Notes: generated from the sequence alone by a model not told the origin. 24,669 nt of DNA from Candidatus Eiseniibacteriota bacterium (GCA_023132135.1 JAGLYR010000224.1:1-24669), one strand, 5' to 3'. Shown: positions 1 to 7,649, numbered from the stretch's first letter. Numbers and translations: made by a program.

Positions 1-259
1 CTGCCTCATCCTCTCCGACCACGCCCAAGGCCATGGGACGCGCGCCCAGGGCCCGCAGGTTCGCCAGAGCATTGGCTGCCCCCCCGGGCCTCATTTCCGA
101 CCTCTGGTACTTCAGGATCAGGACCGGGGCTTCCCGGGAAACGCGCTCCGTATCTCCGATGATATACTCGTCGGCAATGAGATCCCCGACCACCGCGACG
201 CGTTTCTCGCTGAAGTGACTGACAATGTCGCGGAGCCTGTCCGCGTCAAGACCTTTCAT
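1..259 (-). CDS. rfaE1: D-glycero-beta-D-manno-heptose-7-phosphate kinase, N-terminal part (cut by window edge)
   Basis: The first 86 residues of a PfkB/ribokinase-family sugar kinase are visible and the gene runs off the left edge. Seen in the sequence: VAVVGDLIADEYIIGDTERV near residues 21-40, then SREAPVLIL, then RPGGAANALANLRALGA around residues 57-73. In the HldE/RfaE kinase domain these correspond to the conserved start strand, the acidic substrate-binding loop and the GGAxN motif. The known family role is phosphorylation of heptose 7-phosphate at C1 on the way to ADP-heptose, the donor for LPS inner core. The ATG overlaps the stop of waaF as ATGA, so the two are probably translationally coupled. 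Whether this is a kinase-only protein (HldA) or the bifunctional kinase/adenylyltransferase (HldE) cannot be told because the C-terminus lies outside. The neighbouring heptosyltransferases support the heptose assignment over other PfkB sugars. Confidence 0.86.
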   Translation of the reverse strand, partial: MKGLDADRLRDIVSHFSEKRVAVVGDLIADEYIIGDTERVSREAPVLILKYQRSEMRPGGAANALANLRALGARPMALGVVGEDEA

Positions 260-1284
260 GCCTGTCCGTTTGTCCTTTCCGCCGCTGTCTCTTCCAGAAG
301 CTCCCGGCATACCTCCCACACCTCATCCACCGTGATCTCCCGCAGGCAACGGTAGTTCCGGTCGCAGTCCTTCCGGTAGCAAGGAGCGCAATCAACAGCT
401 TTCCGCACCACCCGCACAGATGGCCCGCGCGGGCCGGTCCATCCCGGGTCCGTGGAACCGAAGATCGCGACCACAGGCGTTCCCACGGCCGCTGCCAGAT
501 GGGTCGGCCCGGTATCGTTTCCCACTACCAGAGAACACCTCTCAAGGCACGCTGCCAGAACCTGCAGATTCGTGCGTCCCGCAAGAACCACCGACCTGGA
601 ACCCATCTGGGATGCTATGAACTCGGCCAGGAAGCGCTCCTGGTCCGACCCGAACAACACGACCTCGGCATCCTCAAACCTGGACCCCAACTCAGCGAAT
701 CGTTCGGGAAGCCACCGCTTGGCCGGGCCAAAAGCCGCTCCCGCCACCAGGCCAATGCGGAGCAGGCCGCTCTCAGCCGGAAGAAGCACGGCCGCGCGCT
801 CTCTTGCGGCCGCCACGGTACCCAGCCGCGGGGCAGTTTCGACGGCAACCGCCCCTGCCGCCGTTACCAGCTCGACATACTCATCCACCAGGTGCCGGGT
901 CCTCGCGGGCGCCGCATACGGCACGCGCCCCGTCAACAGTGCCCCCCGCCACTGGCTTGGTCTTCCCACACGAATCCTCACACCCGTTAACCCCAGTTCC
1001 ATGGCAGAAGAAAAGGACTCCGGGAAAACCCATCCTATCTGCGGCTGCCACACGCGCAACCGCCTGGCCTTGGCAAAACGCTGTCCCCTTCCTCTTCCTC
1101 TCTCCACCGGAAAACCGGCCGAGCGGATCCTCCCGCCGATACCCAGGAGCACTTCACAGATCGCACGCGGGCCCAGCAGAGTCACTTCGGCCTCCGGGCA
1201 GCCGGCGACGATGGCCCGCAGGGCCGGGACCGAGAACACTGCATCCCCAATCCAGTTGGGCACCCGAACGACCACCCGTTCCAT
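256..1284 (-). CDS. waaF: ADP-heptose:LPS heptosyltransferase II (GT9 family)
   Basis: GT9 (GT-B fold) glycosyltransferase of 342 residues, predicted to add the second heptose to the LPS inner core on the cytoplasmic face of the inner membrane. Visible motifs: VRVPNWIGDAVFSVPAL near the N-terminus (acceptor-side loop), FGPAKRWLPERFA around residues 185-197, and GNDTGPTHLAAAVGTP around 255-270, the ADP-heptose site. FGPAKRW is the WaaF-type form rather than the WaaC form. A C-terminal cysteine cluster (C299, C302, C307, C313) is also common in WaaF relatives. An ATG at 1311 would add nine residues (MPLNVHLRE) and overlap the upstream gene by 26 nt. The ATG at 1284 was preferred because it sits in TGAGATG with the preceding stop and places the first strand right at the N-terminus. 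The 1311 start does have a GGGGA upstream and cannot be excluded. Confidence 0.9.
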   Translation of the reverse strand: MERVVVRVPNWIGDAVFSVPALRAIVAGCPEAEVTLLGPRAICEVLLGIGGRIRSAGFPVERGRGRGQRFAKARRLRVWQPQIGWVFPESFSSAMELGLTGVRIRVGRPSQWRGALLTGRVPYAAPARTRHLVDEYVELVTAAGAVAVETAPRLGTVAAARERAAVLLPAESGLLRIGLVAGAAFGPAKRWLPERFAELGSRFEDAEVVLFGSDQERFLAEFIASQMGSRSVVLAGRTNLQVLAACLERCSLVVGNDTGPTHLAAAVGTPVVAIFGSTDPGWTGPRGPSVRVVRKAVDCAPCYRKDCDRNYRCLREITVDEVWEVCRELLEETAAERTNGQA

Positions 1285-1285
1285 C

Positions 1286-2434
1286 TCACGAAGATGAACA
1301 TTCAGAGGCATGGTCGCATTCCCCGGCGCTGGAGCCTGGGTTATTCAGGCTCACCAGTATTTCCTGTAACTTGCCCTGCACCTGCTCGACACTGAGCGAA
1401 TCCATCCGGTTGCCTTCTCCCCTCAACCAGTGAAGCGCCGGCGACAGTGGCGCCCACAGACGCGGGTCCGTGGGTCCGAACAGGGCCAGCGTGGGAGTCG
1501 ACAACGCTGCCCCAATATGCATCACACCGGTGTCATTGCATAGAAAGAAATCCAGCTCCCCTATGAAGGCCGATGCCTGCCGCAGGCTGAGCCCTGACAC
1601 AACCATGACCTCATTGGGGATGTGGTCCCGGATCTCTTCGACAAGGGGCTCCTCGCGCGGTCCTACCATGACCATGACCCGGTTCGCGGGACTCCCGGCC
1701 AACGCGGCCGCAATCCGCGCAAAGCGTTCAACGGGCCAACGGTTGGGAATCTTGCCGGCGCCGAGATGGATCCCGATCAAACGTTGCCCTTCGTTGCGCA
1801 GAAGTTCCAGCTCCGCGCGCGCCCAGCATCGTTCCTCATCTCTGAGCCCCATCACTGGCTCACGACTTTGCACGGTCACGCCGGCCGCGCGCGTGAAATC
1901 GAGATTCCGCTCCGTCTGGTGTTCCGCGGTCCAGACGCAAGGTACATGAATGTGGAACACGGCCTTTCCCAGACTGCGCCCGTAGGCCCGCCCATCGCAG
2001 CCGATCCGCACACGGCCACCCGCCAGCCATGCGATTATGCAGGATGTCACCGAGAACGACACTGTGGTGGGCATGATGACAACATCCCAGCGCGTGCCCC
2101 GCAGGGATCTCCAGAAACCAAGCAGATCGCCTGGCCGCGTGCGGAACTTCTTCTTCTCAAAAACGAGACAACGATCCACATCCGGATGCGCTATCATGAT
2201 CTCATAGTTGTCCGGCGATGCCATCAGGGTGATGCGCGCTTTCGGGAACCCGCGCCGCAGAGCGGAAAACATGGGGGTTGAAAGGAGCATGTCCCCCATC
2301 TGGTTGTGAGGACGGACGACCAGAACCTCGCGAACTTGCCCGGGGTCAATCCGGATCCCCGTCGTCGCGGGTCCCCGCACAAGTCCGAGGACACGATCGA
2401 TGATTCCCTTGCCAAGACGCTCCAGCTTCTTCAC
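1286..2434 (-). CDS. GT9-family heptosyltransferase
   Basis: GT9-family glycosyltransferase of 382 residues. The GT9 N-terminal motif is VLVVRPHNQMGDMLLSTPMF (residues 37-56), the mid motif HLGAGKIPNRWPVERFA (223-239) and the nucleotide-heptose motif CNDTGVMHIGAALSTPT (299-315). About 35 residues precede the first Rossmann strand, longer than WaaC or WaaF of E. coli; the segment is basic with hydrophobic residues (LGKGIIDRVLGLV) and could touch the membrane. The start is GTG, chosen for its AGGGG Shine-Dalgarno five bases upstream. The C-terminal tail (after about residue 360) is Ser/Cys-rich and probably disordered. It lies between waaF and the heptamer-repeat spacer, in line with an LPS core operon. 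Whether it adds heptose I, heptose III or another sugar cannot be read from the sequence. Confidence 0.85.
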   Translation of the reverse strand: MKKLERLGKGIIDRVLGLVRGPATTGIRIDPGQVREVLVVRPHNQMGDMLLSTPMFSALRRGFPKARITLMASPDNYEIMIAHPDVDRCLVFEKKKFRTRPGDLLGFWRSLRGTRWDVVIMPTTVSFSVTSCIIAWLAGGRVRIGCDGRAYGRSLGKAVFHIHVPCVWTAEHQTERNLDFTRAAGVTVQSREPVMGLRDEERCWARAELELLRNEGQRLIGIHLGAGKIPNRWPVERFARIAAALAGSPANRVMVMVGPREEPLVEEIRDHIPNEVMVVSGLSLRQASAFIGELDFFLCNDTGVMHIGAALSTPTLALFGPTDPRLWAPLSPALHWLRGEGNRMDSLSVEQVQGKLQEILVSLNNPGSSAGECDHASECSSS

Positions 2435-2452
2435 TCGAACCCCTAGCCTTCG

Positions 2453-2569
2453 CCCTATTTCCTATTTCCCATTTACTATTGCCTATTTCCTGTGGGTGCC
2501 TGGCGACGCCATCTGCCGCTGGCGAAGATCAGTGAATGGGAAATCGGAAATCGTGAATCGGAAATAGGG
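2453..2569. repeat. Inverted pair of degenerate 7-bp tandem-repeat arrays
   Basis: The left arm (2453-2492) is a run of CCTATTT-like heptamers. The right arm (2530-2569) is a run of GGAAATC/GGAAATA-like heptamers. Aligned as reverse complements, the 40-base arms match at about 30 positions, including a perfect 10-base outer end (CCCTATTTCC). The 37-base centre is GC-rich and holds a small stem TGGCG-ACG-CCA. The arms are AT-rich against a GC-rich background. The rest of the 186-bp spacer (about 2583-2613) is a low-complexity stretch of GCGAGA-type repeats when read on the minus strand. Heptameric short repeats are known between genes in other bacteria (for example the STRR repeats of cyanobacteria); kinship with those is not shown. 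As RNA the arms could form a long imperfect hairpin between two GT9 genes. Confidence 0.8.
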
Positions 2570-2620
2570 TCATGTCCCCGATCCTCGCCCTTTCGCGCTC
2601 TCGCTCTCGCCCCGTCGCCG

Positions 2621-3658
2621 CTACTCGATCTCCGCCATTGCCCGGTAAACGCGGTCCACGGAGATCTTGTCCATGCACGCGAAGTTGCCCCGCGGGCACT
2701 CGTCCAGCCCGTGGAGACTGCAGGGCCGGCAGTCCATCGGCACGGAGAGGATCCGGTCTCGCTCACCCAGCGGATAGAATCCCAGAGACGGTGTGGTGGA
2801 TCCGAAGATGGCTGTCACCGTGGTACCGGCAGCCACCCCGAGGTGCATCAGGCCGGAGTCATTCGTGGCCAAGGCGGAAACCCGGGAAAGAAGCGCCCCC
2901 TGCAACATCAGATCCGAACAGACGTGTGGAAAGACCCCGTCGACACCTGCCTGCTCCACGATACTACAAACCAGATCCGCTTCCCCGTCCGACCCGATCA
3001 CCGCAACCCGGAACGATCTCTCTTCGGCAAGCCTGCGGGCCAGCGCAGCAAATCTCTCGGGAAACCATCGCTTGGTTCCCCGCCCCGCCCCTGGCGCAAT
3101 AGCCGCAAATCGCGACTGTCCATTCGCGCCCCCGGCCCTGAGAATTTCCTCAGCCCGCGTCCGGACACCCGCAGGCACTTTCAGGTGAGGTATACGGTCC
3201 AGCGGAGGAGCGACGCAAGGCCCCGCGGCTGCGCTGGCGGCTGCCAGGTACCGTTCGGCCGCATGCCCCGGATACCCAAGGAGCGGCTTCTTGAAATGGA
3301 CAAGGGCCTGCCGCCGGAGGCGATGCTGGGAAACACGAAAAACCCGGGGCCCTCTCAGGAGGTGTGTCAGGAAACGGGATCTGACAGACCTGTGCAGATC
3401 TACAATCACATCGAAGGACTCTTTGCGAAGCTCGTCAGCGTACTCTCGCAGGCCGCGAAATCCCCGATGCTCTCCCTCATGATCCAGGCAAGTCACCTGG
3501 TCCACGGCCGTGTTCCCTGTGAAAAGGCTGCCGTACTCTTTCTTTACGGACATGGTGATCCGCGCTGTGGGCGCCGCGTCCCGCAGCAACTGAATCGCCG
3601 GAAGGGTCAGAACAACATCGCCCAACGATCCGAACCGTATGACCAGTATGTTCACCAT
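2621..3658 (-). CDS. GT9-family heptosyltransferase (WaaC/WaaF-like)
   Basis: A 345-residue GT9 enzyme. The start MVNILVIRFGSLGDVVLTLP carries the classic family opening strand and loop. GAGRGTKRWFPERFAALA (about residues 190-207) and TNDSGLMHLGVAAGTTVTAI (265-284) form the donor-binding half. The C-terminus has a cysteine group (C310, C313, C321, C328) placed like that of WaaF, and ends at a TAG after MAEIE. The predicted job is transfer of a heptose (or similar ADP-sugar) to Kdo2-lipid A or the growing core, in the cytoplasm at the inner membrane. It follows msbA by 25 nt and is separated from the next GT9 gene by the repeat-bearing spacer. The exact step is unassigned. The SLGD motif near the N-terminus resembles WaaC-type enzymes, while the cysteines resemble WaaF. 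Confidence 0.86.
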   Translation of the reverse strand: MVNILVIRFGSLGDVVLTLPAIQLLRDAAPTARITMSVKKEYGSLFTGNTAVDQVTCLDHEGEHRGFRGLREYADELRKESFDVIVDLHRSVRSRFLTHLLRGPRVFRVSQHRLRRQALVHFKKPLLGYPGHAAERYLAAASAAAGPCVAPPLDRIPHLKVPAGVRTRAEEILRAGGANGQSRFAAIAPGAGRGTKRWFPERFAALARRLAEERSFRVAVIGSDGEADLVCSIVEQAGVDGVFPHVCSDLMLQGALLSRVSALATNDSGLMHLGVAAGTTVTAIFGSTTPSLGFYPLGERDRILSVPMDCRPCSLHGLDECPRGNFACMDKISVDRVYRAMAEIE

Positions 3659-3683
3659 TATAATCCGGGCTCGCAGCAGGGAT

Positions 3684-5564
3684 TCATGAATTCTGAGCAG
3701 TTCGCTGCCGGAACTGCGTCTCGTGCAGACGCCGGTAGATGCCCGGCCGGGCCAGGAGGCTTTCGTGGTTTCCGACGGCTACAATCCGCCCGGTGTCCAT
3801 CACCACAATCTTGTCGGCGTTCTGGACGGTTGAGAGGCGGTGCGCAATCACGAGCGTGGTCCGGTCCTCCATCAGCCGATCCAGGGCTTCCTGGACCAGG
3901 AACTCGGACTCGGAATCGAGAGAGGATGTCGCTTCGTCCAGAATGAGAATGGGGGGATTCTTCAGGATGGCCCGGGCGATGGCGAGACGCTGCCTCTCTC
4001 CCCCGGAGAGCTTCACGCCGCGATCGCCGATCACAGTCTCATAACCCTCCGGAATCTCCTCAATGAAGTTATGCGCATTCGCCGCGATTGCCGCCTCAAC
4101 AACGGCTTCGTGAGTTGCTCTCTTCAGTCCGTACGCGATGTTGTTCCAGATCGTGTCGTTGAAGAGGATTGTTTCCTGTGTGACAATGCCCATCAGCCTG
4201 CGGAGAGATTGGACATTGAGGTCGCGGAGATCGCGGCCATCCAGCGTGATGCAACCCGAGGTGGGATCGTAGAACCGCGGTACGAGATCAACTAGGCTGG
4301 ATTTGCCCGCGCCCGAGGGGCCCACGATCGCAACGACTTCGCCCGCGCTGACCCGGAGACGGATATCCCGAAGAACCAGACGTTCCTCTTCGTAGCCGAA
4401 GGAGACATCATGAAACTCCAGATTCTCCCGGAGATTCCTGATCTCTCCCGCCCCGGGTTTCTCAACAATGTCCGGTTCCCTATCCAGGAAGTCAAACACT
4501 CGCCGCGCCGCTACCAGACCTTCCTGAAGCTGCGTGTTCACCTGGGTCAGCTTCTTGATGGGGCTCATGGCGGAAATCATGGCCGCGACAAAGATAATGA
4601 ACCAGTCCGGAGAGAGCCCCGTACCCTCAAGCACCTGGAGACCGCCGTACCAGAGGACAATCAATGCACCCACAACCGCCATGAACTCGGCCAGTGGCGT
4701 AGCGAGCGAGCCCACGCGTTGAAGTTTCACGAGCGATCTGTAGTACCCGTCGGTCCGGCCCCGAAATCTCTCGATCTCCCGTTCCTCCATGGCGAAGGCT
4801 TTCACAATACGGATGCCGGACACGGTCTCCTGGAGGATGGTCGTAAGGTCCGCCATCCGTTGTTGTGACAGAGCGCTGTATTTCCTGAGTTTCCGGCTCA
4901 CGCGGGCGATCACCCACATCATGGGAGGCAGAACCACGAATGACACCAGAGCAAGCTGCCAGCTGATCCACAGAACCAGGCTCAGGTAGAACACCACCAG
5001 AAACGCGTCCCGCACCAGGTTGGTGAACACTGCGGACACCGCTTGGCGAACGAGGGTCACATCGTATGTGATGCGTGAGATAATCTGCCCCGTCCGCCGG
5101 CCGTGAAAAAAGGACAGCGAGAGCCGGTGAATCTGTTCATAGAGATCATTTCGGAGATCGCGCACCACCGCCTGTTCCACGGAGATCAGGAGGAATCTCT
5201 GCCCGTAGGCGAAGACTCCCTTGAGGAAGGTGAACGCCAGAAGTCCGATGCAGACCCTCCCGAGAGATGCGACCGCCGATTCCCTCAGGAACAGTCCCAT
5301 GATCCACTGCTTGACCTCATCCCGCAGCTGGCCCACCTTCTCCGGAAGGGACTCTTCAAGGGTTTCGAGATCCTCCACCGATGTAACCGGGGAAATTGCC
5401 ACCGGACCAGCCGATGACTCCAGGAACAGGACATTCAGAAATGGCAGCAGCATTCCTACCGAGAAGACGCTGGTCACGGCAAAGAGCATCATGCACAGAA
5501 CGGCGCCCGTCATCTTGAACCCGTACGGCCGGATGTATCGCAGTAATCTGTAGTAGGTTTTCAC
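3684..5564 (-). CDS. msbA: Lipid A export ABC transporter, MsbA-like
   Basis: A 626-residue half-transporter: an exporter-type membrane domain (residues 1 to about 340) fused to an ATPase domain. In the ATPase domain are Walker A GPSGAGKS (415-422), the Q-loop glutamine in VTQETILF (Q463), signature LSGGERQR (519-526), Walker B ILILDEATSSLD (539-550) and H-loop AHRLS (H575). MsbA flips lipid A-core from the inner to the outer leaflet of the inner membrane. The assignment rests on its place among lipid A and heptosyltransferase genes; other exporters share the same architecture. An unusual feature is a predicted extracytoplasmic loop of about 50 mostly polar residues (about 48-98) between the first two membrane helices, longer than in E. 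coli MsbA. The start is GTG, overlapping the upstream stop as GTGA, so translation is probably coupled. Confidence 0.85.
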   Translation of the reverse strand: MKTYYRLLRYIRPYGFKMTGAVLCMMLFAVTSVFSVGMLLPFLNVLFLESSAGPVAISPVTSVEDLETLEESLPEKVGQLRDEVKQWIMGLFLRESAVASLGRVCIGLLAFTFLKGVFAYGQRFLLISVEQAVVRDLRNDLYEQIHRLSLSFFHGRRTGQIISRITYDVTLVRQAVSAVFTNLVRDAFLVVFYLSLVLWISWQLALVSFVVLPPMMWVIARVSRKLRKYSALSQQRMADLTTILQETVSGIRIVKAFAMEEREIERFRGRTDGYYRSLVKLQRVGSLATPLAEFMAVVGALIVLWYGGLQVLEGTGLSPDWFIIFVAAMISAMSPIKKLTQVNTQLQEGLVAARRVFDFLDREPDIVEKPGAGEIRNLRENLEFHDVSFGYEEERLVLRDIRLRVSAGEVVAIVGPSGAGKSSLVDLVPRFYDPTSGCITLDGRDLRDLNVQSLRRLMGIVTQETILFNDTIWNNIAYGLKRATHEAVVEAAIAANAHNFIEEIPEGYETVIGDRGVKLSGGERQRLAIARAILKNPPILILDEATSSLDSESEFLVQEALDRLMEDRTTLVIAHRLSTVQNADKIVVMDTGRIVAVGNHESLLARPGIYRRLHETQFRQRTAQNS

Positions 5565-6658
5565 GGCCGCTCTTCCCTCACTCGTTCCCCGCTGCGCTCG
5601 CTGCGCAGGCGCGGTACCAGAATCTCCACAAGCCCGAGCAGTTCATCCTCGGAGAAGTGTTCCGCGGAAATCACTTTCAGTCGGGCCGATTCCGGAGGAA
5701 CCATGCTACGGGGCATCGTTGGGGGAAGAGACGCCAGGGTCGGTACCCCCATAGCCACAGCAAAATGCAGGAGGTTCGTTGCTCGGCAGAGAAAGATGTC
5801 GCAGCTGGCGAGGATCGACAGCACGTCCCTGACAGTCCGGCAGGCCAAGTCCTCGGCCCCCTCGACAGCGGTCGGTTCCCCTCGTTGCCAGCAGGCGGCC
5901 GGGGGATCCTCCTGGAATACCACGAACTTGGCGCCGAATGCTCGCTGAAGCACCCGGCCCATCCGGGCCATCTCAGGCGGCTCCTCCATGAGAGTACCTG
6001 CCGCCTCGAGTCCCACCAGAATCCCGCCTTGCCCCAGGCCCCTCAGATGGACCAACTGCCCGGCGATCTTCCTCTCGTTCTCTGTGGGCAGCCACCCTGT
6101 CCCGATTCCCGAGACGTCGATGCCCACGGATCGAAGCAGTGTCAAACCTCGAGTCGCCACGTAAGGGTTTGCCGTCGGGGCATCCACAACCACGTTGTAG
6201 AGGCCGTGCCCATCCCCATCTCTGAACGACACGCGGGCCGTGGCCCCCGACAGGTAGCCGACGAGGGATTTCACCGAGTCGTGCGCATGGTCCAGCGAGA
6301 AAAGCGTGTCGAAACCTCTGGTGCGCAGTTCCGAAACAATCTGCCGAAACGCTCTCCAGTTGGACGGCGGATCCAGTGGATAGCACAGGATAGCCTCATC
6401 CAGCCCCGGAGCATCCGCCAGGAGATCAGACGCCGCAGAACTCGCCAGCATGGATATCCGCGTATCGGGATAAGCCCGTCTCAGAGCACGGACAACAGGC
6501 AGGGCATGGACCATGTCCGCCAAGGACTCCGAGGGAATGAGAAGGATCCCGCGCGGGTGCCGGAGGGTTTCGCTGAGGGCAACCACACCACTGGGATACC
6601 GGGCTCGCGCCCCACGAATCACCAGATTCAGGAACCACTCTCGAAAAAGTGAGCGCAT
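5561..6658 (-). CDS. Degenerate GT9-like (heptosyltransferase-fold) protein
   Basis: A 365-residue protein with the overall layout of GT9 enzymes but weak motifs. Residues 38-61 (GILLIPSESLADMVHALPVV onward) match the GT9 opening strand and helix, followed by the usual YPDTRISMLASS second strand. In the donor half the normal GNDTGxxH motif is replaced by CRATNLLHFAVAMGVPTLAS (291-310): the His and the following helix remain, the Asp-Thr-Gly does not. The PGA...KRWP segment is also unrecognisable (GLEAAGTLMEEPPEMARMG, about 216-234). It may be an altered-specificity or non-catalytic relative. An AGGGGAT Shine-Dalgarno precedes the ATG. The gene overlaps msbA by 4 nt, suggesting linked expression with LPS export. 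The true substrate is unknown. Confidence 0.6.
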   Translation of the reverse strand: MRSLFREWFLNLVIRGARARYPSGVVALSETLRHPRGILLIPSESLADMVHALPVVRALRRAYPDTRISMLASSAASDLLADAPGLDEAILCYPLDPPSNWRAFRQIVSELRTRGFDTLFSLDHAHDSVKSLVGYLSGATARVSFRDGDGHGLYNVVVDAPTANPYVATRGLTLLRSVGIDVSGIGTGWLPTENERKIAGQLVHLRGLGQGGILVGLEAAGTLMEEPPEMARMGRVLQRAFGAKFVVFQEDPPAACWQRGEPTAVEGAEDLACRTVRDVLSILASCDIFLCRATNLLHFAVAMGVPTLASLPPTMPRSMVPPESARLKVISAEHFSEDELLGLVEILVPRLRSERSGERVREERP

Positions 6659-6735
6659 AGAACGATCCCCTGCAACTACTCCGCCTCGACAATCGGGAAG
6701 GCCGCACAGAACCCATGCGTCGTCCCGGCAGGAGG

Positions 6736-7176
6736 CTATTCAATGTCGATCGTGATCTTTTTCGGGGGAGGCTTGTCGCTCTTGGCCATTCTGAGCTCGA
6801 GGAATCCGTTCTCGTAGCTCGCCGTCACTCCCTCTGCATCAAAAGGCACCGGGATCCGAATCCGGCGCTCGAAGGGGCCGACGTTGATTTCCATCTTGTA
6901 GAAGTGCTTCCGTCCGGGCGGGGTGGGATCCTTGCGCTGGCCGCGAATCAGCACGTCATCCCCCTCGACCGTGATCTCGAAATGGTCCCGGCCCATCCCC
7001 GAAACATCCATCCGGATCACCATGGCATCTTCCGTCTCGTAGACATCCGTGGCCGGTCGCCAGACAGCCTTTGCGCTGACCATGACGGGGGTACGGGGCA
7101 ACGCATAGTGCGAGAGAAGCCCTTCGACAAAATCCTCCATGTCGGCGCCTTCGTCCCTCTTCTTGGGATCCGACAT
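6736..7176 (-). CDS. Small heat shock protein, Hsp20/alpha-crystallin family
   Basis: A 146-residue small heat-shock protein. A short variable N-terminus (1 to about 37) precedes an alpha-crystallin domain: PATDVYETEDAMVIRMDVSG (41-60), DHFEITVEGDDVLIRGQRK (64-82) and the hallmark ASYENGFLELRM (119-130). The protein ends in KKITIDIE, whose I-x-I triplet (I141-I143) is the usual C-terminal oligomer-anchoring motif. The family holds unfolding proteins in an ATP-independent, refoldable state in the cytoplasm. GAGGGGAAGG just before the ATG is a strong Shine-Dalgarno. It lies 24 nt after the Minf_1886-like gene and shares its promoter (7621-7649). No CIRCE (HrcA) element was seen upstream, so heat control, if any, is not evident from the sequence. 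Confidence 0.93.
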   Translation of the reverse strand: MSDPKKRDEGADMEDFVEGLLSHYALPRTPVMVSAKAVWRPATDVYETEDAMVIRMDVSGMGRDHFEITVEGDDVLIRGQRKDPTPPGRKHFYKMEINVGPFERRIRIPVPFDAEGVTASYENGFLELRMAKSDKPPPKKITIDIE

Positions 7177-7200
7177 TCGGCCTTCCCCTCTCCGGGCCGG

Positions 7201-7581
7201 CTAGCCCCTGTTGTGCCACGGGTACTTCCGTTCAAAAACCTCTTCGAAATCGTACACATCCGTGAAGTCGTCGCGCCTGTCGGATTCCGTCTTGCTGAGG
7301 AGACCCGCCTCAATCATGTTGAACACGATATCCCCGAAGTCCTGCGTGCGATGGACTCCCCAGTGGTCCATGACCGTCTTTGCCATCGGCCCATATTGCT
7401 CGACCGCCATGAGCCGGATTCCCTCCAGCAGCTGCCGACCTGTCAGATGCCCCTGAATTCCGAAGTGCGAAGCAGCAAAGTCCAAACTCCCGCGCACGAA
7501 GTCATAGGCCTCCGGGCGGTACCGCGGATCCTTGGCTACCATCTCCCGTACTTTCTCCAACACTTCGGCGTCCTTGCTCAT
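7201..7581 (-). CDS. Small conserved protein resembling the Minf_1886 family
   Basis: A 126-residue acidic soluble protein without signal peptide or membrane segment. Its pattern YRPEAYDFVRGSLDFA (about residues 21-36), then HLTGRQLLEGIRLMAVEQYG (45-64), AKTVMDHWGVHRTQDFGDIV (67-86) and a DFTDVYDFEEVFERKYPW tail (105-122), resembles the uncharacterised Minf_1886 family, which I recall as mostly reported from Planctomycetes, Verrucomicrobia and relatives. This is recognised from memory of the conserved pattern, not from a search. No function is known. It is the first gene after a good promoter, and the hsp20 gene follows directly. A link to stress response or proteostasis is therefore conceivable, but is inference from position only. 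GAGGGAA precedes the ATG. Confidence 0.72.
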   Translation of the reverse strand: MSKDAEVLEKVREMVAKDPRYRPEAYDFVRGSLDFAASHFGIQGHLTGRQLLEGIRLMAVEQYGPMAKTVMDHWGVHRTQDFGDIVFNMIEAGLLSKTESDRRDDFTDVYDFEEVFERKYPWHNRG

Positions 7582-7620
7582 CGACTCAGTTCCCTCGCGC
7601 TTTTGACCCTCTCATTTTCT

Positions 7621-7649
7621 ATGTTAGCCCCGAAGCCAGGTACTGTCAA
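7621..7649 (-). promoter_or_regulatory. Predicted sigma70-type promoter for the Minf_1886-like/hsp20 block
   Basis: Read on the minus strand, TTGACA (7644-7649) is followed after exactly 17 bases by TAACAT (7621-7626). The -35 box is a perfect consensus and the -10 box has four of six matches, including the leading TA and final T. The first start codon is at 7581, about 40 bases downstream. The -35 box overlaps the stop codon of nadB (7646-7648), so the promoter is squeezed into the end of the preceding gene. It would give the chaperone/msbA/heptosyltransferase block its own transcription apart from the lipid A genes upstream. Confidence 0.65.

Noticed and set aside
2453-2569. CRISPR-like array
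   Set aside because: The units are 7 bp with no unique spacers, and no cas genes are nearby.
2492-3946. Plus-strand open frame of 484 codons
   Set aside because: It crosses the repeat spacer, runs antisense to a clear GT9 gene and continues into the msbA gene; its low-complexity composition shows no domain.
7602-7608. GGTCAAA on the minus strand resembling a CtsR half-site before the Minf_1886-like/hsp20 genes
   Set aside because: CtsR operators are tandem heptads; the second copy at the required spacing is absent, so this is probably chance.
7582-7645. Possible CIRCE (HrcA) element ahead of the hsp20 block
   Set aside because: No TTAGCACTC/GAGTGCTAA inverted repeat is present.
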